Of a stretch of DNA of 64,000 nucleotides, positions 10,502 through 22,570 are shown in pieces (the first letter of the stretch is position 1; every line of letters starts with the position of its first letter). Under the pieces are notes generated by a model. The model was not told the DNA's origin and made no database searches. It saw only the letters and a program-made list of their open reading frames with translations. The position numbers and the translations under genes were made by a program. The DNA comes from Phytophthora sp. 'mugwort' (taxonomy: Eukaryota > Oomycota > Peronosporomycetes > Peronosporales > Peronosporaceae): NCBI GenBank assembly GCA_033558025.1, contig JAUCEF010000006.1, forward strand, positions 4,030,001-4,094,000. Reading direction: 5' to 3'.

Positions 10502-11138
10502 TCTCTTTTGCACACTTGCGCTCGGGTTTTATAAACATACATTTCCCTACGGGCGACTGTAGCGGTTGATTGATGCGGTGGCCGCTCGTTCGGACTGCGT
10601 CTCGGAGAGCAACACGTAGCGGGGCATCATGAACCACGGCGTCGCCATTCCCAATGGCGGCCTCTCACTACGCTTGCAGCGAAACGTATAGCCGCTCAAT
10701 CGGTCGCTCAGACGAGCTGCAGCCTCTATCGTTTAAGGACTTCGATTCTGGCCGTCTGCCGACAGCTCTGGCACTTGTTCACCGACCACCACTAGTGGTC
10801 AGCCTGACAAGGCCCAGCACTGTCCCGTATAGTCACCCATACGTCCATACCACGGCACTAGCTCCATCACAACCTTTGTCAGCCACGAGCAGCTATCCAC
10901 AGCCTGCCTCGACCTGGCCAGCTTCGTCACTCACTTGCAGTGGTATGGCAAATCGGAGTTCGTTGGCGTACTGGGAGGCAAGAGCAGGGAGCGAGTAGGA
11001 GACAGTACGACCTGACGACGCATCCACGTCGTCGTTGATATTGCCGTGTGGGCTGAAGCTGTGTAACGGAGGCAGGTTAGTGAGGATATGAATATTCCCA
11101 AAGTTGGTGCTGATGTGGATGTTGTCCATGTCCGAAGC

Positions 11139-11211
11139 GTCCCCGTGGCCCAATGGATAAGGCATCCGCCTACGAAGCGGGAGATTGCGGGTTCGAGTCC
11201 CGTCGGAGACT
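11139..11211 (+). tRNA. trnR-ACG: tRNA-Arg (ACG), unit 16
   Basis: Unit 10654-11363, haplotype TAAGC. Confidence 0.93.
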
Positions 11212-11848
11212 TCTCTTTTGCACACTTGCGCTCGGGTTTTATAAACATACATTTCCCTACGGGCGACTGTAGCGGTTGATTGATGCGGTGGCCGCTCGTT
11301 CGGACTGCGTCTCGGAGAGCAACACGTAGCGGGGCATCATGAACCACGGCGTCGCCATTCCCAATGGCGGCCTCTCACTACGCTTGCAGCGAAACGTATA
11401 GCCGCTCAATCGGTCGCTCAGACGAGCTGCAGCCTCTATCGTTTAAGGACTTCGATTCTGGCCGTCTGCCGACAGCTCTGGCACTTGTTCACCGACCACC
11501 ACTAGTGGTCAGCCTGACAAGGCCCAGCACTGTCCCGTATAGTCACCCATACGTCCATACCACGGCACTAGCTCCATCACAACCTTTGTCAGCCACGAGC
11601 AGCTATCCACAGCCTGCCTCGACCTGGCCAGCTTCGTCACTCACTTGCAGTGGTATGGCAAATCGGAGTTCGTTGGCGTACTGGGAGGCAAGAGCAGGGA
11701 GCGAGTAGGAGACAGTACGGCCTGACGACGCATCCACGTCGTCGTTGATATTGCCGTGTGGGCTGAAGCTGTGTAACGGAGGCAGGTTAGTGAGGATATG
11801 AATATTCCCAAAGTTGGTACTGATGTGGATGTTGTCCATGTCCGAAGC

Positions 11849-11921
11849 GTCCCCGTGGCCCAATGGATAAGGCATCCGCCTACGAAGCGGGAGATTGCGG
11901 GTTCGAGTCCCGTCGGAGACT
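11849..11921 (+). tRNA. trnR-ACG: tRNA-Arg (ACG), unit 17
   Basis: Unit 11364-12073, haplotype TGAAC. Confidence 0.93.
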
Positions 11922-12558
11922 TCTCTTTTGCACACTTGCGCTCGGGTTTTATAAACATACATTTCCCTACGGGCGACTGTAGCGGTTGATTGATGCGGTG
12001 GCCGCTCGTTCGGACTGCGTCTCGGAGAGCAACACGTAGCGGGGCATCATGAACCACGGCGTCGCCATTCCCAATGGCGGCCTCTCACTACGCTTGCAGC
12101 GAAACGTATAGCCGCTCAATCGGTCGCTCAGACGAGCTGCAGCCTCTATCGTTTAAGGACTTCGATTCTGGCCGTCTGCCGACAGCTCTGGCACTTGTTC
12201 ACCGACCACCACTAGTGGTCAGCCTGACAAGGCCCAGCACTGTCCCGTATAGTCACCCATACGTCCACACCACGGCACTAGCTCCATCACAACCTTTGTC
12301 AGCCACGAGCAGCTATCCACAGCCTGCCTCGACCTGGCCAGCTTCGTCACTCACTTGCAGTGGTATGGCAAATCGGAGTTCGTTGGCGTACTGGGAGGCA
12401 AGAGCAGGGAGCGAGTAGGAGACAGTACGACCTGACGACGCATCCACGTCGTCGTTGATATTGCCGTGTGGGCTGAAGCTGTGTAACGGAGGCAGGTTAG
12501 TGAGGATATGAATATTCCCAAAGTTGGTGCTGATGTGGATGTTGTCCATGTCCGAAGC

Positions 12559-12631
12559 GTCCCCGTGGCCCAATGGATAAGGCATCCGCCTACGAAGCGG
12601 GAGATTGCGGGTTCGAGTCCCGTCGGAGACT
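12559..12631 (+). tRNA. trnR-ACG: tRNA-Arg (ACG), unit 18
   Basis: Unit 12074-12783, haplotype CAAGC; first unit with C198. Confidence 0.93.
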
Positions 12632-13268
12632 TCTCTTTTGCACACTTGCGCTCGGGTTTTATAAACATACATTTCCCTACGGGCGACTGTAGCGGTTGAT
12701 TGATGCGGTGGCCGCTCGTTCGGACTGCGTCTCGGAGAGCAACACGTAGCGGGGCATCATGAACCACGGCGTCGCCATTCCCAATGGCGGCCTCTCACTA
12801 CGCTTGCAGCGAAACGTATAGCCGCTCAATCGGTCGCTCAGACGAGCTGCAGCCTCTATCGTTTAAGGACTTCGATTCTGGCCGTCTGCCGACAGCTCTG
12901 GCACTTGTTCACCGACCACCACTAGTGGTCAGCCTGACAAGGCCCAGCACTGTCCCGTATAGTCACCCATACGTCCATACCACGGCACTAGCTCCATCAC
13001 AACCTTTGTCAGCCACGAGCAGCTATCCACAGCCTGCCTCGACCTGGCCAGCTTCGTCACTCACTTGCAGTGGTATGGCAAATCGGAGTTCGTTGGCGTA
13101 CTGGGAGGCAAGAGCAGGGAGCGAGTAGGAGACAGTACGGCCTGACGACGCATCCACGTCGTCGTTGATATTGCCGTGTGGGCTGAAGCTGTGTAACGGA
13201 GGCAGGTTAGTGAGGATATGAATATTCCCAAAGTTGGTACTGATGTGGATGTTGTCCATGTCCGAAGC

Positions 13269-13341
13269 GTCCCCGTGGCCCAATGGATAAGGCATCCGCC
13301 TACGAAGCGGGAGATTGCGGGTTCGAGTCCCGTCGGAGACT
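13269..13341 (+). tRNA. trnR-ACG: tRNA-Arg (ACG), unit 19
   Basis: Unit 12784-13493, haplotype TGAAC. Confidence 0.93.
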
Positions 13342-13978
13342 TCTCTTTTGCACACTTGCGCTCGGGTTTTATAAACATACATTTCCCTACGGGCGACTGT
13401 AGCGGTTGATTGATGCGGTGGCCGCTCGTTCGGACTGCGTCTCGGAGAGCAACACGTAGCGGGGCATCATGAACCACGGCGTCGCCATTCCCAATGGCGG
13501 CCTCTCACTACGCTTGCAGCGAAACGTATAGCCGCTCAATCGGTCGCTCAGACGAGCTGCAGCCTCTATCGTTTAAGGACTTCGATTCTGGCCGTCTGCC
13601 GACAGCTCTGGCACTTGTTCACCGACCACCACTAGTGGTCAGCCTGACAAGGCCCAGCACTGTCCCGTATAGTCACCCATACGTCCACACCACGGCACTA
13701 GCTCCATCACAACCTTTGTCAGCCACGAGCAGCTATCCACAGCCTGCCTCGACCTGGCCAGCTTCGTCACTCACTTGCAGTGGTATGGCAAATCGGAGTT
13801 CGTTGGCGTACTGGGAGGCAAGAGCAGGGAGCGAGTAGGAGACAGTACGACCTGACGACGCATCCACGTCGTCGTTGATATTGCCGTGTGGGCTGAAGCT
13901 GTGTAACGGAGGCAGGTTAGTGAGGATATGAATATTCCCAAAGTTGGTGCTGATGTGGATGTTGTCCATGTCCGAAGC

Positions 13979-14051
13979 GTCCCCGTGGCCCAATGGATAA
14001 GGCATCCGCCTACGAAGCGGGAGATTGCGGGTTCGAGTCCCGTCAGAGACT
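13979..14051 (+). tRNA. trnR-ACG: tRNA-Arg (ACG), unit 20, variant with G67A
   Basis: Unit 13494-14203, haplotype CAAGC. The only copy whose tRNA differs: G to A at 14045 (tRNA position 67). It replaces a C-G pair by a second C-A mismatch in the acceptor stem, next but one to the shared mismatch at position 69, so this copy is probably less stable or inactive. Could also be a sequencing error. Confidence 0.85.
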
Positions 14052-14688
14052 TCTCTTTTGCACACTTGCGCTCGGGTTTTATAAACATACATTTCCCTAC
14101 GGGCGACTGTAGCGGTTGATTGATGCGGTGGCCGCTCGTTCGGACTGCGTCTCGGAGAGCAACACGTAGCGGGGCATCATGAACCACGGCGTCGCCATTC
14201 CCAATGGCGGCCTCTCACTACGCTTGCAGCGAAACGTATAGCCGCTCAATCGGTCGCTCAGACGAGCTGCAGCCTCTATCGTTTAAGGACTTCGATTCTG
14301 GCCGTCTGCCGACAGCTCTGGCACTTGTTCACCGACCACCACTAGTGGTCAGCCTGACAAGGCCCAGCACTGTCCCGTATAGTCACCCATACGTCCACAC
14401 CACGGCACTAGCTCCATCACAACCTTTGTCAGCCACGAGCAGCTATCCACAGCCTGCCTCGACCTGGCCAGCTTCGTCACTCACTTGCAGTGGTATGGCA
14501 AATCGGAGTTCGTTGGCGTACTGGGAGGCAAGAGCAGGGAGCGAGTAGGAGACAGTACGGCCTGACGACGCGTCCACGTCGTCGTTGATATTGCCGTGTG
14601 GGCTGAAGCTGTGTAACGGAGGCAGGTTAGTGAGGATATGAATATTCCCAAAGTTGGTACTGATGTGGATGTTGTCCATGTCCGAAGC

Positions 14689-14761
14689 GTCCCCGTGGCC
14701 CAATGGATAAGGCATCCGCCTACGAAGCGGGAGATTGCGGGTTCGAGTCCCGTCGGAGACT
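14689..14761 (+). tRNA. trnR-ACG: tRNA-Arg (ACG), unit 21
   Basis: Unit 14204-14913, haplotype CGGAC; the strict dimer pattern ends here. Confidence 0.93.
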
Positions 14762-15398
14762 TCTCTTTTGCACACTTGCGCTCGGGTTTTATAAACATAC
14801 ATTTCCCTACGGGCGACTGTAGCGGTTGATTGATGCGGTGGCCGCTCGTTCGGACTGCGTCTCGGAGAGCAACACGTAGCGGGGCATCATGAACCACGGC
14901 GTCGCCATTCCCAATGGCGGCCTCTCACTACGCTTGCAGCGAAACGTATAGCCGCTCAATCGGTCGCTCAGACGAGCTGCAGCCTCTATCGTTTAAGGAC
15001 TTCGATTCTGGCCGTCTGCCGACAGCTCTGGCACTTGTTCACCGACCACCACTAGTGGTCAGCCTGACAAGGCCCAGCACTGTCCCGTATAGTCACCCAT
15101 ACGTCCACACCACGGCACTAGCTCCATCACAACCTTTGTCAGCCACGAGCAGCTATCCACAGCCTGCCTCGACCTGGCCAGCTTCGTCACTCACTTGCAG
15201 TGGTATGGCAAATCGGAGTTCGTTGGCGTACTGGGAGGCAAGAGCAGGGAGCGAGTAGGAGACAGTACGGCCTGACGACGCGTCCACGTCGTCGTTGATA
15301 TTGCCGTGTGGGCTGAAGCTGTGTAACGGAGGCAGGTTAGTGAGGATATGAATATTCCCAAAGTTGGTACTGATGTGGATGTTGTCCATGTCCGAAGC

Positions 15399-15471
15399 GT
15401 CCCCGTGGCCCAATGGATAAGGCATCCGCCTACGAAGCGGGAGATTGCGGGTTCGAGTCCCGTCGGAGACT
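15399..15471 (+). tRNA. trnR-ACG: tRNA-Arg (ACG), unit 22
   Basis: Unit 14914-15623, haplotype CGGAC, same as unit 21. Confidence 0.93.
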
Positions 15472-16108
15472 TCTCTTTTGCACACTTGCGCTCGGGTTTT
15501 ATAAACATACATTTCCCTACGGGCGACTGTAGCGGTTGATTGATGCGGTGGCCGCTCGTTCGGACTGCGTCTCGGAGAGCAACACGTAGCGGGGCATCAT
15601 GAACCACGGCGTCGCCATTCCCAATGGCGGCCTCTCACTACGCTTGCAGCGAAACGTATAGCCGCTCAATCGGTCGCTCAGACGAGCTGCAGCCTCTATC
15701 GTTTAAGGACTTCGATTCTGGCCGTCTGCCGACAGCTCTGGCACTTGTTCACCGACCACCACTAGTGGTCAGCCTGACAAGGCCCAGCACTGTCCCGTAT
15801 AGTCACCCATACGTCCATACCACGGCACTAGCTCCATCACAACCTTTGTCAGCCACGAGCAGCTATCCACAGCCTGCCTCGACCTGGCCAGCTTCGTCAC
15901 TCACTTGCAGTGGTATGGCAAATCGGAGTTCGTTGGCGTACTGGGAGGCAAGAGCAGGGAGCGAGTAGGAGACAGTACGACCTGACGACGCATCCACGTC
16001 GTCGTTGATATTGCCGTGTGGGCTGAAGCTGTGTAACGGAGGCAGGTTAGTGAGGATATGAATATTCCCAAAGTTGGTGCTGATGTGGATGTTGTCCATG
16101 TCCGAAGC

Positions 16109-16181
16109 GTCCCCGTGGCCCAATGGATAAGGCATCCGCCTACGAAGCGGGAGATTGCGGGTTCGAGTCCCGTCGGAGACT
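16109..16181 (+). tRNA. trnR-ACG: tRNA-Arg (ACG), unit 23
   Basis: Unit 15624-16333, haplotype TAAGC. Confidence 0.93.
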
Positions 16182-16818
16182 TCTCTTTTGCACACTTGCG
16201 CTCGGGTTTTATAAACATACATTTCCCTACGGGCGACTGTAGCGGTTGATTGATGCGGTGGCCGCTCGTTCGGACTGCGTCTCGGAGAGCAACACGTAGC
16301 GGGGCATCATGAACCACGGCGTCGCCATTCCCAATGGCGGCCTCTCACTACGCTTGCAGCGAAACGTATAGCCGCTCAATCGGTCGCTCAGACGAGCTGC
16401 AGCCTCTATCGTTTAAGGACTTCGATTCTGGCCGTCTGCCGACAGCTCTGGCACTTGTTCACCGACCACCACTAGTGGTCAGCCTGACAAGGCCCAGCAC
16501 TGTCCCGTATAGTCACCCATACGTCCACACCACGGCACTAGCTCCATCACAACCTTTGTCAGCCACGAGCAGCTATCCACAGCCTGCCTCGACCTGGCCA
16601 GCTTCGTCACTCACTTGCAGTGGTATGGCAAATCGGAGTTCGTTGGCGTACTGGGAGGCAAGAGCAGGGAGCGAGTAGGAGACAGTACGACCTGACGACG
16701 CATCCACGTCGTCGTTGATATTGCCGTGTGGGCTGAAGCTGTGTAACGGAGGCAGGTTAGTGAGGATATGAATATTCCCAAAGTTGGTACTGATGTGGAT
16801 GTTGTCCATGTCCGAAGC

Positions 16819-16891
16819 GTCCCCGTGGCCCAATGGATAAGGCATCCGCCTACGAAGCGGGAGATTGCGGGTTCGAGTCCCGTCGGAGACT
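16819..16891 (+). tRNA. trnR-ACG: tRNA-Arg (ACG), unit 24
   Basis: Unit 16334-17043, haplotype CAAAC. Confidence 0.93.
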
Positions 16892-17528
16892 TCTCTTTTG
16901 CACACTTGCGCTCGGGTTTTATAAACATACATTTCCCTACGGGCGACTGTAGCGGTTGATTGATGCGGTGGCCGCTCGTTCGGACTGCGTCTCGGAGAGC
17001 AACACGTAGCGGGGCATCATGAACCACGGCGTCGCCATTCCCAATGGCGGCCTCTCACTACGCTTGCAGCGAAACGTATAGCCGCTCAATCGGTCGCTCA
17101 GACGAGCTGCAGCCTCTATCGTTTAAGGACTTCGATTCTGGCCGTCTGCCGACAGCTCTGGCACTTGTTCACCGACCACCACTAGTGGTCAGCCTGACAA
17201 GGCCCAGCACTGTCCCGTATAGTCACCCATACGTCCATACCACGGCACTAGCTCCATCACAACCTTTGTCAGCCACGAGCAGCTATCCACAGCCTGCCTC
17301 GACCTGGCCAGCTTCGTCACTCACTTGCAGTGGTATGGCAAATCGGAGTTCGTTGGCGTACTGGGAGGCAAGAGCAGGGAGCGAGTAGGAGACAGTACGA
17401 CCTGACGACGCATCCACGTCGTCGTTGATATTGCCGTGTGGGCTGAAGCTGTGTAACGGAGGCAGGTTAGTGAGGATATGAATATTCCCAAAGTTGGTGC
17501 TGATGTGGATGTTGTCCATGTCCGAAGC

Positions 17529-17601
17529 GTCCCCGTGGCCCAATGGATAAGGCATCCGCCTACGAAGCGGGAGATTGCGGGTTCGAGTCCCGTCGGAGAC
17601 T
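17529..17601 (+). tRNA. trnR-ACG: tRNA-Arg (ACG), unit 25
   Basis: Unit 17044-17753, haplotype TAAGC. Confidence 0.93.
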
Positions 17602-18238
17602 TCTCTTTTGCACACTTGCGCTCGGGTTTTATAAACATACATTTCCCTACGGGCGACTGTAGCGGTTGATTGATGCGGTGGCCGCTCGTTCGGACTGCGT
17701 CTCGGAGAGCAACACGTAGCGGGGCATCATGAACCACGGCGTCGCCATTCCCAATGGCGGCCTCTCACTACGCTTGCAGCGAAACGTATAGCCGCTCAAT
17801 CGGTCGCTCAGACGAGCTGCAGCCTCTATCGTTTAAGGACTTCGATTCTGGCCGTCTGCCGACAGCTCTGGCACTTGTTCACCGACCACCACTAGTGGTC
17901 AGCCTGACAAGGCCCAGCACTGTCCCGTATAGTCACCCATACGTCCACACCACGGCACTAGCTCCATCACAACCTTTGTCAGCCACGAGCAGCTATCCAC
18001 AGCCTGCCTCGACCTGGCCAGCTTCGTCACTCACTTGCAGTGGTATGGCAAATCGGAGTTCGTTGGCGTACTGGGAGGCAAGAGCAGGGAGCGAGTAGGA
18101 GACAGTACGGCCTGACGACGCGTCCACGTCGTCGTTGATATTGCCGTGTGGGCTGAAGCTGTGTAACGGAGGCAGGTTAGTGAGGATATGAATATTCCCA
18201 AAGTTGGTACTGATGTGGATGTTGTCCATGTCCGAAGC

Positions 18239-18311
18239 GTCCCCGTGGCCCAATGGATAAGGCATCCGCCTACGAAGCGGGAGATTGCGGGTTCGAGTCC
18301 CGTCGGAGACT
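18239..18311 (+). tRNA. trnR-ACG: tRNA-Arg (ACG), unit 26
   Basis: Unit 17754-18463, haplotype CGGAT; left copy of the three-unit duplication begins. Confidence 0.93.
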
Positions 18312-18948
18312 TCTCTTTTGCACACTTGCGCTCGGGTTTTATAAACATACATTTCCCTACGGGCGACTGTAGCGGTTGATTGATGCGGTGGCTGCTCGTT
18401 CGGACTGCGTCTCGGAGAGCAACACGTAGCGGGGCATCATGAACCACGGCGTCGCCATTCCCAATGGCGGCCTCTCACTACGCTTGCAGCGAAACGTATA
18501 GCCGCTCAATCGGTCGCTCAGACGAGCTGCAGCCTCTATCGTTTAAGGACTTCGATTCTGGCCGTCTGCCGACAGCTCTGGCACTTGTTCACCGACCACC
18601 ACTAGTGGTCAGCCTGACAAGGCCCAGCACTGTCCCGTATAGTCACCCATACGTCCATACCACGGCACTAGCTCCATCACAACCTTTGTCAGCCACGAGC
18701 AGCTATCCACAGCCTGCCTCGACCTGGCCAGCTTCGTCACTCACTTGCAGTGGTATGGCAAATCGGAGTTCGTTGGCGTACTGGGAGGCAAGAGCAGGGA
18801 GCGAGTAGGAGACAGTACGACCTGACGACGCGTCCACGTCGTCGTTGATATTGCCGTGTGGGCTGAAGCTGTGTAACGGAGGCAGGTTAGTGAGGATATG
18901 AATATTCCCAAAGTTGGTGCTGATGTGGATGTTGTCCATGTCCGAAGC

Positions 18949-19021
18949 GTCCCCGTGGCCCAATGGATAAGGCATCCGCCTACGAAGCGGGAGATTGCGG
19001 GTTCGAGTCCCGTCGGAGACT
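18949..19021 (+). tRNA. trnR-ACG: tRNA-Arg (ACG), unit 27
   Basis: Unit 18464-19173, haplotype TAGGC. Confidence 0.93.
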
Positions 19022-19658
19022 TCTCTTTTGCACACTTGCGCTCGGGTTTTATAAACATACATTTCCCTACGGGCGACTGTAGCGGTTGATTGATGCGGTG
19101 GCCGCTCGTTCGGACTGCGTCTCGGAGAGCAACACGTAGCGGGGCATCATGAACCACGGCGTCGCCATTCCCAATGGCGGCCTCTCACTACGCTTGCAGC
19201 GAAACGTATAGCCGCTCAATCGGTCGCTCAGACGAGCTGCAGCCTCTATCGTTTAAGGACTTCGATTCTGGCCGTCTGCCGACAGCTCTGGCACTTGTTC
19301 ACCGACCACCACTAGTGGTCAGCCTGACAAGGCCCAGCACTGTCCCGTATAGTCACCCATACGTCCATACCACGGCACTAGCTCCATCACAACCTTTGTC
19401 AGCCACGAGCAGCTATCCACAGCCTGCCTCGACCTGGCCAGCTTCGTCACTCACTTGCAGTGGTATGGCAAATCGGAGTTCGTTGGCGTACTGGGAGGCA
19501 AGAGCAGGGAGCGAGTAGGAGACAGTACGACCTGACGACGCATCCACGTCGTCGTTGATATTGCCGTGTGGGCTGAAGCTGTGTAACGGAGGCAGGTTAG
19601 TGAGGATATGAATATTCCCGAAGTTGGTGCTGATGTGGATGTTGTCCATGTCCGAAGC

Positions 19659-19731
19659 GTCCCCGTGGCCCAATGGATAAGGCATCCGCCTACGAAGCGG
19701 GAGATTGCGGGTTCGAGTCCCGTCGGAGACT
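19659..19731 (+). tRNA. trnR-ACG: tRNA-Arg (ACG), unit 28
   Basis: Unit 19174-19882 (709 bp), haplotype TAAGC plus G at 450; one T missing in the junction hairpin. Confidence 0.93.
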
Positions 19732-20367
19732 TCTCTTTTGCACACTTGCGCTCGGGTTTTATAAACATACATTTCCCTACGGGCGACTGTAGCGGTTGAT
19801 TGATGCGGTGGCCGCTCGTTCGGACTGCGTCTCGGAGAGCAACACGTAGCGGGGCATCATGAACCACGGCGTCGCCATCCCAATGGCGGCCTCTCACTAC
19901 GCTTGCAGCGAAACGTATAGCCGCTCAATCGGTCGCTCAGACGAGCTGCAGCCTCTATCGTTTAAGGACTTCGATTCTGGCCGTCTGCCGACAGCTCTGG
20001 CACTTGTTCACCGACCACCACTAGTGGTCAGCCTGACAAGGCCCAGCACTGTCCCGTATAGTCACCCATACGTCCACACCACGGCACTAGCTCCATCACA
20101 ACCTTTGTCAGCCACGAGCAGCTATCCACAGCCTGCCTCGACCTGGCCAGCTTCGTCACTCACTTGCAGTGGTATGGCAAATCGGAGTTCGTTGGCGTAC
20201 TGGGAGGCAAGAGCAGGGAGCGAGTAGGAGACAGTACGGCCTGACGACGCGTCCACGTCGTCGTTGATATTGCCGTGTGGGCTGAAGCTGTGTAACGGAG
20301 GCAGGTTAGTGAGGATATGAATATTCCCAAAGTTGGTACTGATGTGGATGTTGTCCATGTCCGAAGC

Positions 20368-20440
20368 GTCCCCGTGGCCCAATGGATAAGGCATCCGCCT
20401 ACGAAGCGGGAGATTGCGGGTTCGAGTCCCGTCGGAGACT
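20368..20440 (+). tRNA. trnR-ACG: tRNA-Arg (ACG), unit 29
   Basis: Unit 19883-20592, haplotype CGGAT; right copy of the duplication begins. Confidence 0.93.
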
Positions 20441-21077
20441 TCTCTTTTGCACACTTGCGCTCGGGTTTTATAAACATACATTTCCCTACGGGCGACTGTA
20501 GCGGTTGATTGATGCGGTGGCTGCTCGTTCGGACTGCGTCTCGGAGAGCAACACGTAGCGGGGCATCATGAACCACGGCGTCGCCATTCCCAATGGCGGC
20601 CTCTCACTACGCTTGCAGCGAAACGTATAGCCGCTCAATCGGTCGCTCAGACGAGCTGCAGCCTCTATCGTTTAAGGACTTCGATTCTGGCCGTCTGCCG
20701 ACAGCTCTGGCACTTGTTCACCGACCACCACTAGTGGTCAGCCTGACAAGGCCCAGCACTGTCCCGTATAGTCACCCATACGTCCATACCACGGCACTAG
20801 CTCCATCACAACCTTTGTCAGCCACGAGCAGCTATCCACAGCCTGCCTCGACCTGGCCAGCTTCGTCACTCACTTGCAGTGGTATGGCAAATCGGAGTTC
20901 GTTGGCGTACTGGGAGGCAAGAGCAGGGAGCGAGTAGGAGACAGTACGGCCTGACGACGCGTCCACGTCGTCGTTGATATTGCCGTGTGGGCTGAAGCTG
21001 TGTAACGGAGGCAGGTTAGTGAGGATATGAATATTCCCAAAGTTGGTGCTGATGTGGATGTTGTCCATGTCCGAAGC

Positions 21078-21150
21078 GTCCCCGTGGCCCAATGGATAAG
21101 GCATCCGCCTACGAAGCGGGAGATTGCGGGTTCGAGTCCCGTCGGAGACT
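21078..21150 (+). tRNA. trnR-ACG: tRNA-Arg (ACG), unit 30
   Basis: Unit 20593-21302, haplotype TGGGC. Confidence 0.93.
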
Positions 21151-21787
21151 TCTCTTTTGCACACTTGCGCTCGGGTTTTATAAACATACATTTCCCTACG
21201 GGCGACTGTAGCGGTTGATTGATGCGGTGGCCGCTCGTTCGGACTGCGTCTCGGAGAGCAACACGTAGCGGGGCATCATGAACCACGGCGTCGCCATTCC
21301 CAATGGCGGCCTCTCACTACGCTTGCAGCGAAACGTATAGCCGCTCAATCGGTCGCTCAGACGAGCTGCAGCCTCTATCGTTTAAGGACTTCGATTCTGG
21401 CCGTCTGCCGACAGCTCTGGCACTTGTTCACCGACCACCACTAGTGGTCAGCCTGACAAGGCCCAGCACTGTCCCGTATAGTCACCCATACGTCCATACC
21501 ACGGCACTAGCTCCATCACAACCTTTGTCAGCCACGAGCAGCTATCCACAGCCTGCCTCGACCTGGCCAGCTTCGTCACTCACTTGCAGTGGTATGGCAA
21601 ATCGGAGTTCGTTGGCGTACTGGGAGGCAAGAGCAGGGAGCGAGTAGGAGACAGTACGACCTGACGACGCATCCACGTCGTCGTTGATATTGCCGTGTGG
21701 GCTGAAGCTGTGTAACGGAGGCAGGTTAGTGAGGATATGAATATTCCCGAAGTTGGTGCTGATGTGGATGTTGTCCATGTCCGAAGC

Positions 21788-21860
21788 GTCCCCGTGGCCC
21801 AATGGATAAGGCATCCGCCTACGAAGCGGGAGATTGCGGGTTCGAGTCCCGTCGGAGACT
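21788..21860 (+). tRNA. trnR-ACG: tRNA-Arg (ACG), unit 31
   Basis: Unit 21303-22012, haplotype TAAGC plus G at 450, shared only with unit 28. Confidence 0.93.
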
Positions 21861-22497
21861 TCTCTTTTGCACACTTGCGCTCGGGTTTTATAAACATACA
21901 TTTCCCTACGGGCGACTGTAGCGGTTGATTGATGCGGTGGCCGCTCGTTCGGACTGCGTCTCGGAGAGCAACACGTAGCGGGGCATCATGAACCACGGCG
22001 TCGCCATTCCCAATGGCGGCCTCTCACTACGCTTGCAGCGAAACGTATAGCCGCTCAATCGGTCGCTCAGACGAGCTGCAGCCTCTATCGTTTAAGGACT
22101 TCGATTCTGGCCGTCTGCCGACAGCTCTGGCACTTGTTCACCGACCACCACTAGTGGTCAGCCTGACAAGGCCCAGCACTGTCCCGTATAGTCACCCATA
22201 CGTCCATACCACGGCACTAGCTCCATCACAACCTTTGTCAGCCACGAGCAGCTATCCACAGCCTGCCTCGACCTGGCCAGCTTCGTCACTCACTTGCAGT
22301 GGTATGGCAAATCGGAGTTCGTTGGCGTACTGGGAGGCAAGAGCAGGGAGCGAGTAGGAGACAGTACGGCCTGACGACGCATCCACGTCGTCGTTGATAT
22401 TGCCGTGTGGGCTGAAGCTGTGTAACGGAGGCAGGTTAGTGAGGATATGAATATTCCCAAAGTTGGTGCTGATGTGGATGTTGTCCATGTCCGAAGC

Positions 22498-22570
22498 GTC
22501 CCCGTGGCCCAATGGATAAGGCATCCGCCTACGAAGCGGGAGATTGCGGGTTCGAGTCCCGTCGGAGACT
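22498..22570 (+). tRNA. trnR-ACG: tRNA-Arg (ACG), unit 32
   Basis: Unit 22013-22722, haplotype TGAGC; private C to T beside the TATA-like motif at 22605. Confidence 0.93.

Larger units (their letters stand above)
6394..14203 (+). repeat. Array block: two-unit (1420-bp) higher-order repeat, units 10-20
   Basis: Even units carry A360 with G459 and odd units G360 with A459; all have A372 and C643. The alternation is perfect over eleven units. Unit 9, just to the left, has G360 and G459. Later, units 18 and 20 gain C198. Confidence 0.85.
17754..22012 (+). repeat. Three-unit duplication: units 26-28 and 29-31
   Basis: Units 26 and 29 share haplotype CGGAT, and units 28 and 31 share a change found nowhere else in the window (A to G at unit position 450, at 19620 and 21750). 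The middle units 27 and 30 differ only at 360 among the scored sites. This fits a recent 2.1-kb duplication followed by one conversion. Confidence 0.65.
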
